A DNA stretch of 64,000 bases from Endomychus coccineus. Taxonomy: Eukaryota; Arthropoda; Insecta; Coleoptera; Endomychidae. Position 1 is the first letter of the stretch. Every line of letters begins with the position of its first letter. The stretch is from NCBI GenBank assembly GCA_958510875.1, contig OY294067.1, positions 235,580,361 through 235,644,360 on the forward strand, written 5' to 3'. The position numbers were made by a program, and so were the translations under genes. A model generated the notes under the pieces. The model had not been told where the DNA came from, did no database searches, and was given only the letters and a program-made list of their open reading frames with translations. Shown one piece after another: positions 21,947 through 33,432 of the stretch.

Positions 21947-24260
21947 GGAGTCAATTACGTTACGTATAATGGTCCGGCGCCTCCGCCACTTATTACGCTT
22001 GTCTTCTGACTGATAGAAAACTGATATTAGTCCAGTTACTGATACACAATTTGTCCGGGGCGTTTCTTGCTACTTGGTGTAGTATGTTTATTCATATTAA
22101 CTTCTACATCAGGTAACCTTGTTGATCTACACGCCTCTGAAATGATGTATTGGAATCTTCAAATAGAGAAGAAAATCGACAACTGATTCAGAGTATTGAG
22201 AGATAATCAAGGATGTTTATATTAATGAACTGTCTCACTCTTCATAGAATGAGATACCATATGAAAAGAGAATATGATTATTACATAAAATTCATGTAGT
22301 AGGTATATTTCAAGATTGATGTATGAATATGAAATTTTTATGTTCATGTTTTATTCTCTTAAAGAACGATCAGCCGCAGAAAAAAACTAGTTCCCTTCTT
22401 GTCCGAGTGTGGGTATATGTATTAATTACTAGCGTAGATAGACTGTATAGATATAGAATCCGGCATCTTTAGTTTTCCGGCAACAGAAAGTGTTTGCCAG
22501 AATTGCATTTTCACAACTCCACTCCAAAATCTACAATTTACATTCATATTGGTGTTCGCAAAGTTAAATATTCTTTTTCAATTTAAAACAGCTTTAGGCT
22601 GACTGTTGCGGATAAACTTCAGCTCGACTGCCTACTCATTTTATTGCAACAATAAGCATTCCGCAACTATATCTTGCACTGGTTCCATAATATGGGATTT
22701 ATTTATAGAAATTATCGTTATAAATTCATATTAAAGATGTTACAAGATTTTCACTCTCGCGTCAACATACATGAAACATACTGACGTGCAAACGTTCGAG
22801 AATGCAAAACCAATATGCACAAAAATATGAAATAAAAATACAAATTACTCTCAAATCACGAAAGAAATAAAAGATACAATCTATAAAGCAAATTTTGTAT
22901 GAATGAAAGTGTAAGACCAATAAAAGTCAGCCTCCAACTTTGAATTTTTCTGGGACCATTAGTTGGTTTTTCATTGTTGTGCGTTTATACTCCTTTGTCC
23001 CTCATTAATATACAGTAGAATTGAGAATGAGAAATGCTCACTGGGACAAACATTCCAACTTTATATGCTTTTGACAATTATTTATACATTGAAATAATTG
23101 GTGGCTCTGTTAAGTGTATGGACCAGAGATAGATTCTTCATCAGGATGTACAAGAATCTTCTGCTTCCAATGAATGATTCATTAAGTTACAAGTTATTTT
23201 GATATATTGTCTCATGTCCGACATGTTGGAAGGAAGTACATTCTAGCTAATAACTCAATACAAATAGCGTCGTAATCGCAAAATATCTCATTTAAATAGA
23301 TCGAATTATTATATGTTCAAAAACACGAATATTTTTAAGAAATTTCAATTGAATCAGTGAGAATTAAATTATATAAAAAATGTATCATTGTTGTCGCGAA
23401 TCATATCAATTTTACGGAAACAAATAAAGATTCCTGGTTGTGCGATAGTTGTACAATTCGCTCAGCGATGGAAACTAGTCAAGCAAATGCTAAACAATCT
23501 AGGAATAATTTGATTTTGGAAATATAGAAATAGAAAATAGTCTAGTAAGCTGAAACTGCAGATAGTGAATGAATTTATTAATTACTGTTTAATAAATATG
23601 GCTTCAAAAATTAGAGAAACGATCAATCAGAATGACAATTGCAAACAAAAAAAGAAATACGTAAACAATCTAATTTCATAACTAATTCTATAGTGTAAAA
23701 TTGAAAATCAAACCATACATCTAGAAATGTAGACATTTCATCAAACCTTACATTTTTTCGTTATTGAACAATTCTAGCATATAGTTTTTGATATCTAATA
23801 CTGTTTACAGTATGAAGAAATAATAACTTTAATAAAATAATTAAACTAGCACTAAATCATATATTTAATACTTTTATAATCCTAGTATCCTATTCTACGG
23901 CAAGTAGTGTAAGAGAAGAATAGTCTTGAAAACCTACTGCACATATGGGTCATAAGCGCATTCCAAATGTTGCAGGCTGCAGTAGATTTGTCAGAATAGT
24001 AGCACACATTCCAGCAGGCACATTGATCTGGCAGATCCTCTCATTGCAGACCTTCTATACTACAGACTAAAGATATATATGTTGGCACCGTTGGTGTCCG
24101 GACTATTTATTGTCAACCTTATTTTCATATGACGGAGTCATTAATTCAATGTAAATATGTGACGTCACACTTCAAAGACGTAAGTGAAACGTCATTCAAA
24201 TCTTAAAATAAGAATTTCGGACACTTCGGGTCAAATATATTCGTGTGATAGGAAAATAAC
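21947..24260. other. No recognisable gene
   Basis: About 2.3 kb of AT-rich DNA with no open frame of 60 codons or more that I can assign and no repeat I recognise, except GTGACGTCACAC at about 24161. It may be single-copy intergenic DNA. Confidence 0.55.
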
Positions 24261-24330
24261 ATATTATTTTATCCGATGGCATGTCATAATGACAACGTTA
24301 TGTCACTCAATTTTGATGACATAAGGAAGC

Positions 24331-24415
24331 TCATTATGGTACTTAGTACCATAATGAATTCATTATGACACTAAGTACCATAATGAATTCATTATGGTAC
24401 TAAGTACCATAATGA
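24331..24415. repeat. Tandem array of three 27-bp palindromes
   Basis: Three units at 24331-24357, 24360-24386 and 24389-24415, a 29-bp period. Each is an odd-length palindrome, TCATTATGGTACT, one central base, then AGTACCATAATGA. Units 1 and 3 are perfect; unit 2 has GAC for GGT in its left arm. The array lies about 230 bp beyond the end of the tyrosine recombinase relic. The same half-site recurs inverted at 25805-25852 on the other side of the gene. Confidence 0.88.
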
Positions 24416-24644
24416 AATTCTATATGAAAAACATGTAATGGTGAGATCAAAAAAGTTTATTTAAAATGCATAACTATGTACAAAACTATTTATTATAAAT
24501 GGTAAAAGAGCAATTACTACAATTTGCAATATTAATTCCAATGCATTCTAGAGTTTTTACATCAGTAGTTGATGATTTTTGGTAAACTTGTTATCCTGTT
24601 TGATTGTTGGCACCAAAAATTGCTTCTGATATTTTTTTCTTTTG

Positions 24645-25539
24645 CTATTTCGAGTTTTCGATGTAACCTTCAGCAACAGTATTGCTTTTCCATCCGCCAT
24701 GGCGTTTCACGGTACCAGATCAGCTCCAGAATCAGCCAAAAATGAAGCAGACGATCGCCGAAAACAATGTCCGGTATATTCTTCAGGGTGAGGTTAATTC
24801 AAAAAAGTGGCAATAACTTTTGGCATTTTGCCAAAGGTGTGTATTCCAACGGGTTGTTTTGTGCATTTCTTATTTTTATAAGTAACAAAAAAACGTAGAT
24901 GGTTTGTGTTGCAAGGTCGTATTTTCACATATTGTCTGACAAGTTCTACCATATTCAATCCTGGGATATTCCCGAAGTTACAAAAAATTCTCGCATCACC
25001 TTTGTTTTTGTATTCGGTAAAGTAATTCTAAAAACGGATCCTTCATCTATTACATTTTCAACAAGCATATTTGTCAATTCCTCTCTTCTGCATGCTCCAC
25101 TTAGTCCAATTATCATAGCAACTTTTTTAAATAAATATGTATCATCTGATGCTTCCGTTAAAAACTTTGTAACATCTTGTTTAGTAAAAATTTCGGATTT
25201 TTTAGCTCTGTAACCTTCTGATTTACGTTTTAGTAATGCAACCAGCTGTAGGTACTTACTAATATCGACGTTTTTTCTTGTTGATAAAATACTTATTATC
25301 ATCGAATAATACGACCAAAGAGAAGATGGTTTTCTTTCCTTACATAAGCATTCAAAGTAAGCCAACAATACTTTTTCATGAGTGATATTCTTGATTTTCT
25401 TAGCAGAACACCATTCTTCGTAACGATTAAACACCATTTCATATACACTCCGTGATTTTTCCGGCAAAAGGGAGTCCACGATATTTCGCGTCATTTCTTC
25501 CAAATCAGAAGGTAAACTACTAGTTTCAGAATCACTCAT
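24645..25539 (-). pseudogene. Tyrosine recombinase (Crypton-like), frameshifted
   Basis: The ATG at 25539 opens a 194-codon frame: an N-terminal SAM-like DNA-binding region (the YEEWC segment and SSLWSYYSMI), then the catalytic domain up to GACRREELTNM, which holds the first catalytic arginine. A frameshift at about 24955 ends the frame, but the protein continues in other frames with GHCFRRSSASFLADSGADL (the H-x-x-R box), then KRHGGWKSNTVAEGYIE with the H/W box and the candidate catalytic tyrosine, stopping at 24645. The whole R-HxxR-H-Y set can be seen. Such enzymes cut and rejoin DNA at inverted half-sites through a 3'-phosphotyrosine. At least two frameshifts make this copy non-coding. A domesticated or phage-like origin is less likely than a Crypton-type mobile element. 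Confidence 0.85.
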
Positions 25540-25804
25540 TATTATTTAAATTATATTAAATTCTACGTGACAATTGTGTTTGACAGCGATAAATAAATAT
25601 TGGCGTTACAACCTGACGTTGTCAAGGAAATGACAAAACACACCTCACTCACCTACTAATATTTGAAACTACACATATACTTACTCCTTTAAAAATAGTT
25701 GTCATTGTGACATCATGTCAAAAATTAAGTTTCTAATTTTTCGAAAACATATTAATATAAATGCCATCAGATAAAATTTTGTATGTAATACGAATCATAA
25801 ACAA

Positions 25805-25852
25805 TCATTATGGCACACGTCGTGTTATCGTTCATGACTTGTACCATAATGA
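25805..25852. repeat. Inverted half-sites matching the palindrome array
   Basis: TCATTATGGCAC (25805-25816) and GTACCATAATGA (25841-25852) face each other across 24 bp. They match the arms of the palindromes at 24331-24415. Together they bracket the recombinase gene. Use as recombinase binding sites is inference. Confidence 0.7.
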
Positions 25853-26369
25853 TCGTCTTGATGATCCTTATTACATAAATAACTATTATTATAACCAGAA
25901 AAAAAAACACCGTTGTTAAATATAACACTTGAAACGTTACCACGCACAGAAACAAAACAGTTCCTATTTTTAGCACTATGAAGCCTTTTGCAACATTTCA
26001 CATCTGTACGACCAATGTCAAGACGCAATCGTCTCCATAGTGGATTATTACATAGACACATAGGCATACACAAGCAGACATCTTAAAAATAATCTACATC
26101 GATTCAGAAAGGCACAAAACGGATATATCCTTAAAAATCCTGAATTTTTTTTACAGCGATTACAATACTCCCCACATACGAAGTATAAAGCGTCATCAGA
26201 AGTTGGTTTTCGGATGCGGAATTTCTACGGTTAAACACAAATGAGTGGAAATATGACAAAGTCCGCTTCACACAGACGAGATGTGAAGTGTGGCTTGGGC
26301 AAGCAACGATAATGCATTCTTTGTTCTACGGTTCGGTATTACAATACACAGTCAGTCAAAGACTAGTTA
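25853..26369. other. No recognisable gene
   Basis: AT-rich DNA with short minus-strand frames (25767-26073) that have no recognisable motif. Confidence 0.5.
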
Positions 26370-26693
26370 CAACGCAACGCCGGATTTAGGGGAGGGCAAC
26401 CGGGGCTACAGCACCGGGGCCTCCACAAAAGAGGGGCCCCCACAATAGACTTCGAAAAAAAAAATCTTTTAAATTCCGACTAGTAGACACTAGTAAACAA
26501 CTTTTTCTTTGATATTTATTTCGCTGTTTTACCTTTACCTTTACCTTTGTACAAACATGATTATATTGTTCTTAAATATTAACAGAAATCATTGATCTAT
26601 ATTTGTTCACTCCAATCAGGCAAATAATTTGGGGCCAGGGGGCCTCCACTCCTTTGTTGTCCCGAGGCTTCCAGACCTCTAAATTCGGCCCTG
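26370..26693. mobile_element. Non-autonomous hAT-type element, 324 bp
   Basis: The octamer ACTAGTTA flanks both sides exactly (26362-26369 and 26694-26701). The right end in reverse complement reads CAGGGCCGAATTTAGAGG; the left end, CAACGCAACGCCGGATTTAG, is a mutated version of the same terminus. No transposase is encoded. The ends are of the common CAGGGCCGGATTTAGG type of short hAT elements. Confidence 0.85.
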
Positions 26694-26701
26694 ACTAGTT
26701 A

Positions 26702-27939
26702 TATATTTTTATATACCTACGCGGTAGTGTGGTTCGGGATTTGCGGTGTCATGATAACTATATCTATTCGCGAATCGTATGATAGATGAATTAAAATATT
26801 ATCGCAAAATTGACCTTATTGAATCTTTGAAACGTATGTTGAACTGCAAACACTACCAAAACGTACAATCAGCTGATATTCATAAAAACAAACAATTTTC
26901 AACTATGGTTTGAATCGCGTTCCCAAAGTATACTACTCGAGGTCTGCTATAAAAAGGCTTAGTCAATTTCGGCAATTTATAAGAAATTAACCTTTTTTTA
27001 AAAGCCTATAGCATCAAACGTAAGAAGAATGAGAGGTCAAGCTAGATTATATTCAGTGATACATAATACCAATCTCAAAATATCGGAAATTAAAAGAAAA
27101 TATTTACCTTGCTTGATAGAATCGCCACGTTTAGTTCAGTTGCCCAACCAAATAATGATTTGAATAAAGATGAATTCCATTCGTCATAAGCGGATTAACT
27201 CAGATTGATAGAATATGTACAATCACATGCTCTCTGGTAAAATATCAAATATTGTTTTATTTGGAATAAAATTATCAATATCAGATAACGAAACTAGAAT
27301 AATTTCAATAGGATATGATAGAATATAAGAGTTTATTTTTTATGTAAACATAACAAAGAAAATATGAAACACGTTGAATGTTAAATTTAAATGAAACAAT
27401 CGTGAAGTACCTACATATCAATAGAGGCACCTAAATGCAATATTTGGAATATATTAAAAAGATGGAATAATTTCATAAAAGTAACTAGTTTCGTATATCG
27501 TAAAATTTTCATACACAAAATACATAGACAACTTTTCATAGCTTTTAATTCTAAGGTACCTACTTAATTTTTAACAATTTAATGGACTGGCGATATATGA
27601 AAAATATTATTGTATAATAGCAGCCAGATTTTACCAGTTTTAACTCAAATAGTAGATACTTAGTTTTGATGTGGATATACAGGTGCCGCATAACTTATCC
27701 GCCATAGAGCAGCAGGTGATACTAGAGGTCAAAATAAATAAATTAGGTCATATTGTTGACAAATGTTAGTCATTTGAAACATACAGGGTTGAAAGTGAAA
27801 CTTAATTTTCGAAAAATTACAATAATTTTGAAAGGTCTCAAGATATCAAATTCAAAATTGGAGTAGTTGGGTTTTCGAATTCGGTACTAGTTTGAACCGA
27901 GTTCCTAGAGGGCGGTTGCTACGTACTTAGTGATCATAC
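26702..27939. other. No recognisable gene
   Basis: AT-rich. TATACAGGTGCCGCATAACT near 27678 resembles mariner-type ends elsewhere in the window (TA then CAGGTG), but I did not find a matching inverted end. Confidence 0.5.
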
Positions 27940-29545
27940 CTATTAGTAGAGAAAATGAATGCAAGAACGTCTTATTTTTTTGTGATGGGATGGATTTGAA
28001 TGAAACCTTTTGCAGCGATTACGAAATCCGAAAATTTGAAAATTCAAAATGGCGGCTACAAAATGGCGGGTTTAAACATAAAAATGCATTTTGTAGCCTA
28101 AATAATGATTTTAGAGAAAAATACCAGGAGTCCAAAAGTGTTTAGAATTCAATTTTACATAATAAAAGTATATTTCTTTATATTCACTTTCAACCTCCTT
28201 TTACCTTGAGAGAGTGAACATCCCTACTTATTTCGTAAAAGAGCCGGATTTTTCCATGTAAATAGGGAAATGTTAGATAAAAACACGTGAAAATTATATT
28301 TGAAGAATATCCCTTCATTCTGCACCCTATCAGATAGATCTCCAAGGGGTGGGGTCTGGGGTGAAGTCACATGCTGCATTCCTATATACAAGACGAAATA
28401 AAATGCCTATTTTTTCATATTTTATGACGAAAAATTATCATAAATTATGAAGTTCAGATATAATACAAATTATTGTGTCTTGAGTTATTTGTACAATATA
28501 AATAAGTTTGTATGGACACTTACGTACCCCTTAACACACTAAGGGGGTGAAGAGCCCTCTGTACTAATAGGATTTTTGCATAGGGTGGGTGGGGCTTGTT
28601 AAAAGAAAATTTCGTGATAAAATATGAAAAAAATAGGCATTTTATTTCGTCTTGTATATAGCGATGCAGCATGTGACTTCACCCTCAACCTTCGGAGATC
28701 TATCTGATAGGGTGCAGAATAAAGGGATATTCTTCAAATATAATTTTCACGTGTTTTTATATAACATTTCCCTATTTACATTGAAAAATTCGGCCCTTCT
28801 ACGAAATAAGTAGGGATGTTCACCCTCTCAAGGTAAAAAGGGGTTGGAAGTGAAAGTATGAATACACTTTTATTACGTAAAATAGAATTCTAAACACTTT
28901 TTGTATCTTGTCAATTTTGCCTAAGACCAATTGGCCTGAAAATGCATTTAAAATTTTAGGGATGGGGAAAAGTGGAGGGGTTAGTAAATGACATTAAAAA
29001 TAACCAATTCCTACAAAAACCTGAATTTCGAACATTTTTTGTATCTTGAAATTTTTCTCTAAAATCAAAATCATGGCTGAAAATGGCAATTTTAGATTTG
29101 CAGGCGTGGAGGTAACTAAGAGGTCGGCTAAGAGGTGGTTGATGAGTGGTGATATATGAGTCATAAAAATAAGGTATTCTTATGCAAAATTGAATTCTAA
29201 ACACTTTTGGACTCCTGGTATTTTTCTCTAAAATCAACAGTTAGGCTACAAAATGCATTTTTATATTTTAACCCGCCATTTTCAATTTTCAAATTTTTTC
29301 GTCGGATTCGTAATCGCTGACCCCTCAAAACCCTTCTATGTAAATTTGGAGGAATTCGGTTAAGAACTCAGCGAGATAGAAAATGGCAAAAAGAGGGGGT
29401 GCGACCGCCAAAATCTAAAGGTTAACAAAGTTTATTGGTCCAAAAATGAAGCTAATGCAAAAGGTTTCATTAAGATCCGTCCCATTACAAAAAAATAAGA
29501 GATGAGGGTCTTTTATGCATTCATTTCCTCTACTACTATTTTCTA
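27940..29545. mobile_element. Foldback element, about 1.6 kb
   Basis: Left arm 27940-28480 and right arm 28600-29545 are inverted copies: for example CGTAAAAGAGCCGGATTTTT on the left and its counterpart near 28795, and the shared end word AAATGAATGCA. The two arms meet around a loop near 28500-28600. The right arm is longer, with a segment absent from the left. A second copy begins at 61468. No credible coding frame. The Harbinger element is inserted just outside its right end. Confidence 0.82.
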
Positions 29546-29553
29546 CCCCATAA

Positions 29554-29613
29554 GGGTAAGGACAGAAAGAAAGCAGGTTGCCTGCTCGCTGGTTATCGGC
29601 GCCGATCGGCGCC
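29554..29613 (+). repeat. Harbinger left terminal repeat and subterminal palindrome
   Basis: 52-bp terminal repeat (29554-29605) identical to the right end, running into TCGGCGCCGATCGGCGCC at 29596-29613, two overlapping GGCGCC palindromes. Confidence 0.92.
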
Positions 29614-29735
29614 TAAAATGAGTATGCTTATTAAACGGGGACGTACAGAGACAAAACAGGCTGGAGCTTGTCGGCGCGTGTAGCAAGCTGCTTGCATTTT
29701 ACCGGAATGAATATTTAATTATAAGCGAGCAGGCA

Positions 29736-32152
29736 ATGGATGCAGAAGCATTAATTTCTGCAGTTTTTAAACAAATCCCTGTATGGGACAAACGTGAAAA
29801 AAATCATAGTAACAGAAATGTTGTTGAGAAGTGTTGGAAAAAGATTGCCGAGGAAGTGAACATTCAAGATGGTAAGTTTTTCAGTTTTTATTTGTATTAA
29901 TATTAATTTATAATTTCATTTAATATAATATAATCAAATAAACACCAAAGGATTATTTATAATAAATGTTTTGAAGAGATCTCTTATGACCACAGCTGAT
30001 GTTAGTGGTCTTCCAACAAGGCCATGATGATTATTTCTAATCATGTCAACGTCAGTAAGATGACGTTCGAATCCTTCTCTTTTTAAAACGAGGTTATGTA
30101 AAATACAGACACATCTTATAATTTTATCTGCGGTATTAACATCAGTTTCAATAGCTTTGGAAATCAGGCGCCATTTTGCATATAGTATTCCAAAGGCACA
30201 TTCGACCGATTTCCTTGCTCTACTTAACCGATTGTTGAAACAGTCTTGGTCCAATGGAATATTCTGTCCCCTGTAGGGCTTCATTAAAAAATCAAGGAGT
30301 GGATATGCTTCGTCCGCCAAAAACACATAAGGGGCTTTCACATTCGTGCCTGGTAAAAACGCAGGTTCGGGTAAATGTATTTCATTTCTTATCAGCCGTT
30401 TATAAAAGTCAGAGGCTTGGAAAGTACCTCCATCACTTTGTTTCCCGTAACCTCCAACATCTATAGCTATAAATTGATAGTTTGCATCCACTACTCCTTG
30501 AAGAACTACCGAAAAATATTTCTTATAATTAAAAAACATCGATTCAGAATTTTTAGGACATAATATTCGCACATGCTTTCCATCAATTGTTCCAATGACG
30601 TTTGGAAAATTCCATATTTTATAAAAATCTTCAGATATAGCTTTAAACTGGTTTGTTGTTGGTTGAGGCATATATTCTGGCTGTAGTTCTTGCCAAATAA
30701 TTTCCACCGTCTCTCTTATAATTTCTCCCACCGTTGAAGCTCCTAGACGAAATGAAAATGAAAGGCTTTTAAATGAGCATCCAGTTGCCAAATATCTGAA
30801 ATAAAAGATACCTATATCAGTAAACCAATAAACTCAAAAAAAAAATAACTAACTAAATAACGTCTGATAGATTCTAACTTAAACTAATTGTTATTATTGA
30901 AGTTATACTTCGTTTGGCGCATTTGGAAAAAATGATGAGAGTGAGTTGTCATTCAAATATTTTTTATACCGTAATTCTATAACTCCTGTAAACATAAAAA
31001 ACAAAAAATCCTACCTGATGAATAACATTGTTCCCTTCTTTGCTTCTAACTGCTATTACATTAATTATAGATAACACACAATTATTTTGAAAAACAGTAA
31101 GTTTTAATGAGTTTTTGAATGCATTTTGCACGTGAAAAGTCATTTTTAATACACACATAAGCAAAAAGTAAATAAATATCAACTCGGCATAAGATTTTTT
31201 GCGAGTTTGAAAAGAAAATGGGTACGACAAACGCTGAAGTTATAGGTAGTCACAAACATACGGGATAAAATTTTAAGATTTATTTTGTTTTGTTACTCCA
31301 AAGAAGTATAACTTTATACGTGGGTACATAAATACACACACACGTTTTTTTTTAATAAATCGCTCTCCCAAACCTCAAGCATATCCTATAATTACAATGT
31401 ATTTTTTAGTTCCTTCGCTAAAAAGAAAATGGAAATATATCAGGGACCAATTTGCCGTTGAACTTGGTAAAATAAAACCTCCTCGATCAGGCGATCCTGC
31501 GGACTCTATTTGCGAGTCAAAGTGGCTATATTTTCATCAGCTGTTATTCCTAAAAGATACTGTAAAACCCAGGACCTCAAAAGGCAATTGTTCAGATGTA
31601 CAACCAAGTCAAAACGCAGCCTTTCAAAATGATTTCTCAATGGGTGAAAATAGCGCATTTGAAATAATAACAGAAGAAAATGAGAATCAGTTGGGAAGCG
31701 AAAATGAACCTGAAATAAATGCCAAAAATTCAAACGACACTGACGTTGTACTGCCTTCAACTTCGACCGCAACTCCAAAACGAAAGCGATCATCAACCGA
31801 GTCTTTTAATGCTGCGATGGTAAATATTGAGAAGCAAAAATTGGAATTATTGAAGGCGAAAAAAGAAAAATCACAAAACGATGATGAAGACATGCTGTTT
31901 TTCAAAAGCTTGCTTCCCCATGTGCATAAAATTCCGCCCAATTTGAAACTACAATTCCGAAATCGCATGCAGGATATTGTTAGTTCTTTTGCGTATCCTC
32001 AAGTAGCTTCACTGCCCCAGATTTCACCTGCTCCTTCTTCCGTTTTCTCATACACATCCTCAATCTCTGACTGTCCTGCACAAAGTTATAATACTGAAAA
32101 TTCCATCAATTCACATATTGATGTTAATACTACTTACACTGACCTTTTATAA
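29736..32152 (+). CDS. MADF-BESS protein of the Harbinger element (two exons)
   Basis: Exon 1 is 29736-29871, ending GAT G before GTAAG; exon 2 is 31410-32152, after TTTTTTAG. Joined in phase they give 292 codons and a stop. The MADF domain spans the junction: LISAVFKQIPVWDK and CWKKIAEEV in exon 1, then LKRKWKYIRDQF and SKWLYFHQLLFL in exon 2. A lysine-rich coiled segment (NIEKQKLELLKAKKEK) follows at about residues 195-215, then a BESS motif, FFKSLLPHVHKIPP and FRNRMQDIV, used for protein contacts. MADF is a Myb-like DNA-binding fold. Harbinger elements normally pair the transposase with a Myb-like partner that binds the ends and brings the transposase to the nucleus; this is that partner. 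The intron holds exon 2 of the transposase on the opposite strand. Confidence 0.88.
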
Positions 32153-32523
32153 ATACTTAAAATATTTTAAGAAAGAAATAAAGACATTCCGAAAATTGTA
32201 TTGTGTTTTTAAGCAGATTTTGATTACTCTTACCTTATAGTTATTACAAGTCTCTCTTCAGGTAAAATAGGTTGCTTATGCCAGTTGCACCATGTTTTTA
32301 TTAGCCTATGTTCAGTCTTATTCAATAGGTAGGTAAACGTATCTAGATTCATTCGCATATAGCGAAAAAAGCGATCTGGATATCCTTTTAATTCTTTAAA
32401 TAACTTGTGATATTCTCCAAATTGTGTTCTCTTCTGATTAATAGGATGAATACCTATTTTCGGTCTTCTCAATCTTAAAAACGGATTATTTAATAAAATT
32501 TCTTCTTCGGATAAAGAAGACAT
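29934..32523 (-). CDS. Harbinger DDE transposase (HARBI1-like, two exons)
   Basis: Exon 1 is 32234-32523 (start MSSLSEEEI, donor AG/GTAAGA); exon 2 is 29934-30795 (acceptor TTATTTCAG). Joined in phase they give 383 codons and a stop, the normal HARBI1 size, with no interruption. The DDE_Tnp_4 nuclease domain carries aspartate 168 in GTIDGKH, aspartate 218 in KQSDGGTF and glutamate 295 in SVECAFG, and LADEAYPL at about 258. The N-terminal exon has the FFRYMRMNLDTF block typical of the family. The enzyme cuts the 52-bp ends and inserts at TWA. Its intron contains exon 2 of the MADF gene on the plus strand, so the two genes interlock. Confidence 0.92.
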
Positions 32524-32610
32524 TTTTGCACCACTTTCAACTAGGTACTAAAATAAAATTGCGAAAACAGTAGCAGGTTCCGCTTCCTTTCTGGGCGCTA
32601 ACCTGCCTAC

Positions 32611-32676
32611 ACCGGCGCCGAATTTCGGCGCCGATAACCAGCGAGCAGGCAACCTGCTTTCTTTCTGTCCTTACCC
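32611..32676 (-). repeat. Harbinger right terminal repeat and subterminal palindrome
   Basis: Exact inverted match to 29554-29605 at 32625-32676, preceded by CGGCGCCGAA and TTCGGCGCCG, again two GGCGCC palindromes. These are reasonable candidates for transposase or MADF-protein binding, by analogy with other Harbinger elements. Confidence 0.9.
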
Positions 32677-33169
32677 TAAAGCTGGAAATGTTTCGACTTG
32701 AAACTAGAAGTCATATTAAAAAACATAGTCTTAGTGAATGCCGATATCTCAAGCCGTTATTCGTCTTTGAATGTTCCATGGCACATCTTATAAATGACTG
32801 AAAAGTATGCGATTCACAAAGTGTATCTTGAATGTTGACAAAACAATACGCTGCGATGACAGCTGTCATTGTTTTCTATCTCCTGACAAAGGTACTTAGA
32901 AACAAGTTTCTGCAATATTGAGTTGGTATAATAATTATTATTAAAAAACCTAGACTTAAAAAGTTTAGTAATCATGATTTAAGGGATATGCTCTGCGTTT
33001 ATGCACAAGAAACTTTCAACAGTCGTACTTCGGAAGTTGGAGAATAAAACTCAAATTTTACACAAAAGGAGTTATCAACTAAAGCTAAATCTAAAAGTAT
33101 GTCCTTAAATATTAGGGATCAGTGTGGTACGAATTCAGGGATGGGGGTGGATAATGGTGGGTGTATTTA

Positions 33170-33420
33170 CAAAATTGTTAACAAGTGGTGAATTATATGT
33201 ATCGATTTGATCATTTAATATTACATTATTATTGTTTTTTGAGTGTTTCAATATTTCTATGGATTCTAGTATATTGAGTTTATGTCCTTTTTCCTGAATA
33301 TGTAGAATATCGGAATTACGGGTGAATTGTGGTTATGTTCTAACAGGTGATTCGCCCTTTAAGACGCTCTTGCGGGTCAAATGTAAAGAAAATGTATTCA
33401 TAATGATTTAGAAAGCGCTG
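33170..33420 (-). pseudogene. Penelope-like endonuclease C-terminus fragment
   Basis: The minus-strand translation includes NSDILHIQEKGHKLNILESI and then a run of asparagines, matching the region after the GIY-YIG endonuclease in Penelope-like elements, where a histidine-rich helix precedes the last conserved EE/EI block. Only this tail remains. A duplicate lies at about 34460-34710 through the tandem duplication. Confidence 0.6.
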
Positions 33421-33432
33421 AATGACGTTATA

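Larger units (their letters stand above)
29554..32676. mobile_element. Complete PIF/Harbinger transposon
   Basis: 3,123 bp. The ends GGGTAAGGACAGAAAGAAAG and their exact reverse complement begin perfect terminal inverted repeats of 52 bp. The target duplication TAA is present on both sides (29551-29553 and 32677-32679), the 3-bp duplication typical of Harbinger. Inside the repeats lie GGCGCC palindromes. It encodes two spliced genes, a DDE transposase on the minus strand and a MADF-BESS protein on the plus strand, both with open frames through the inferred splice sites. This is the one element here that could still be active. Its right end was copied by the adjacent tandem duplication. Confidence 0.95.

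Noticed and set aside
27678..27700. TACAGGTGCCGCATAAC as a mariner left end
   Set aside because: No inverted partner end was found within the surrounding few kilobases.
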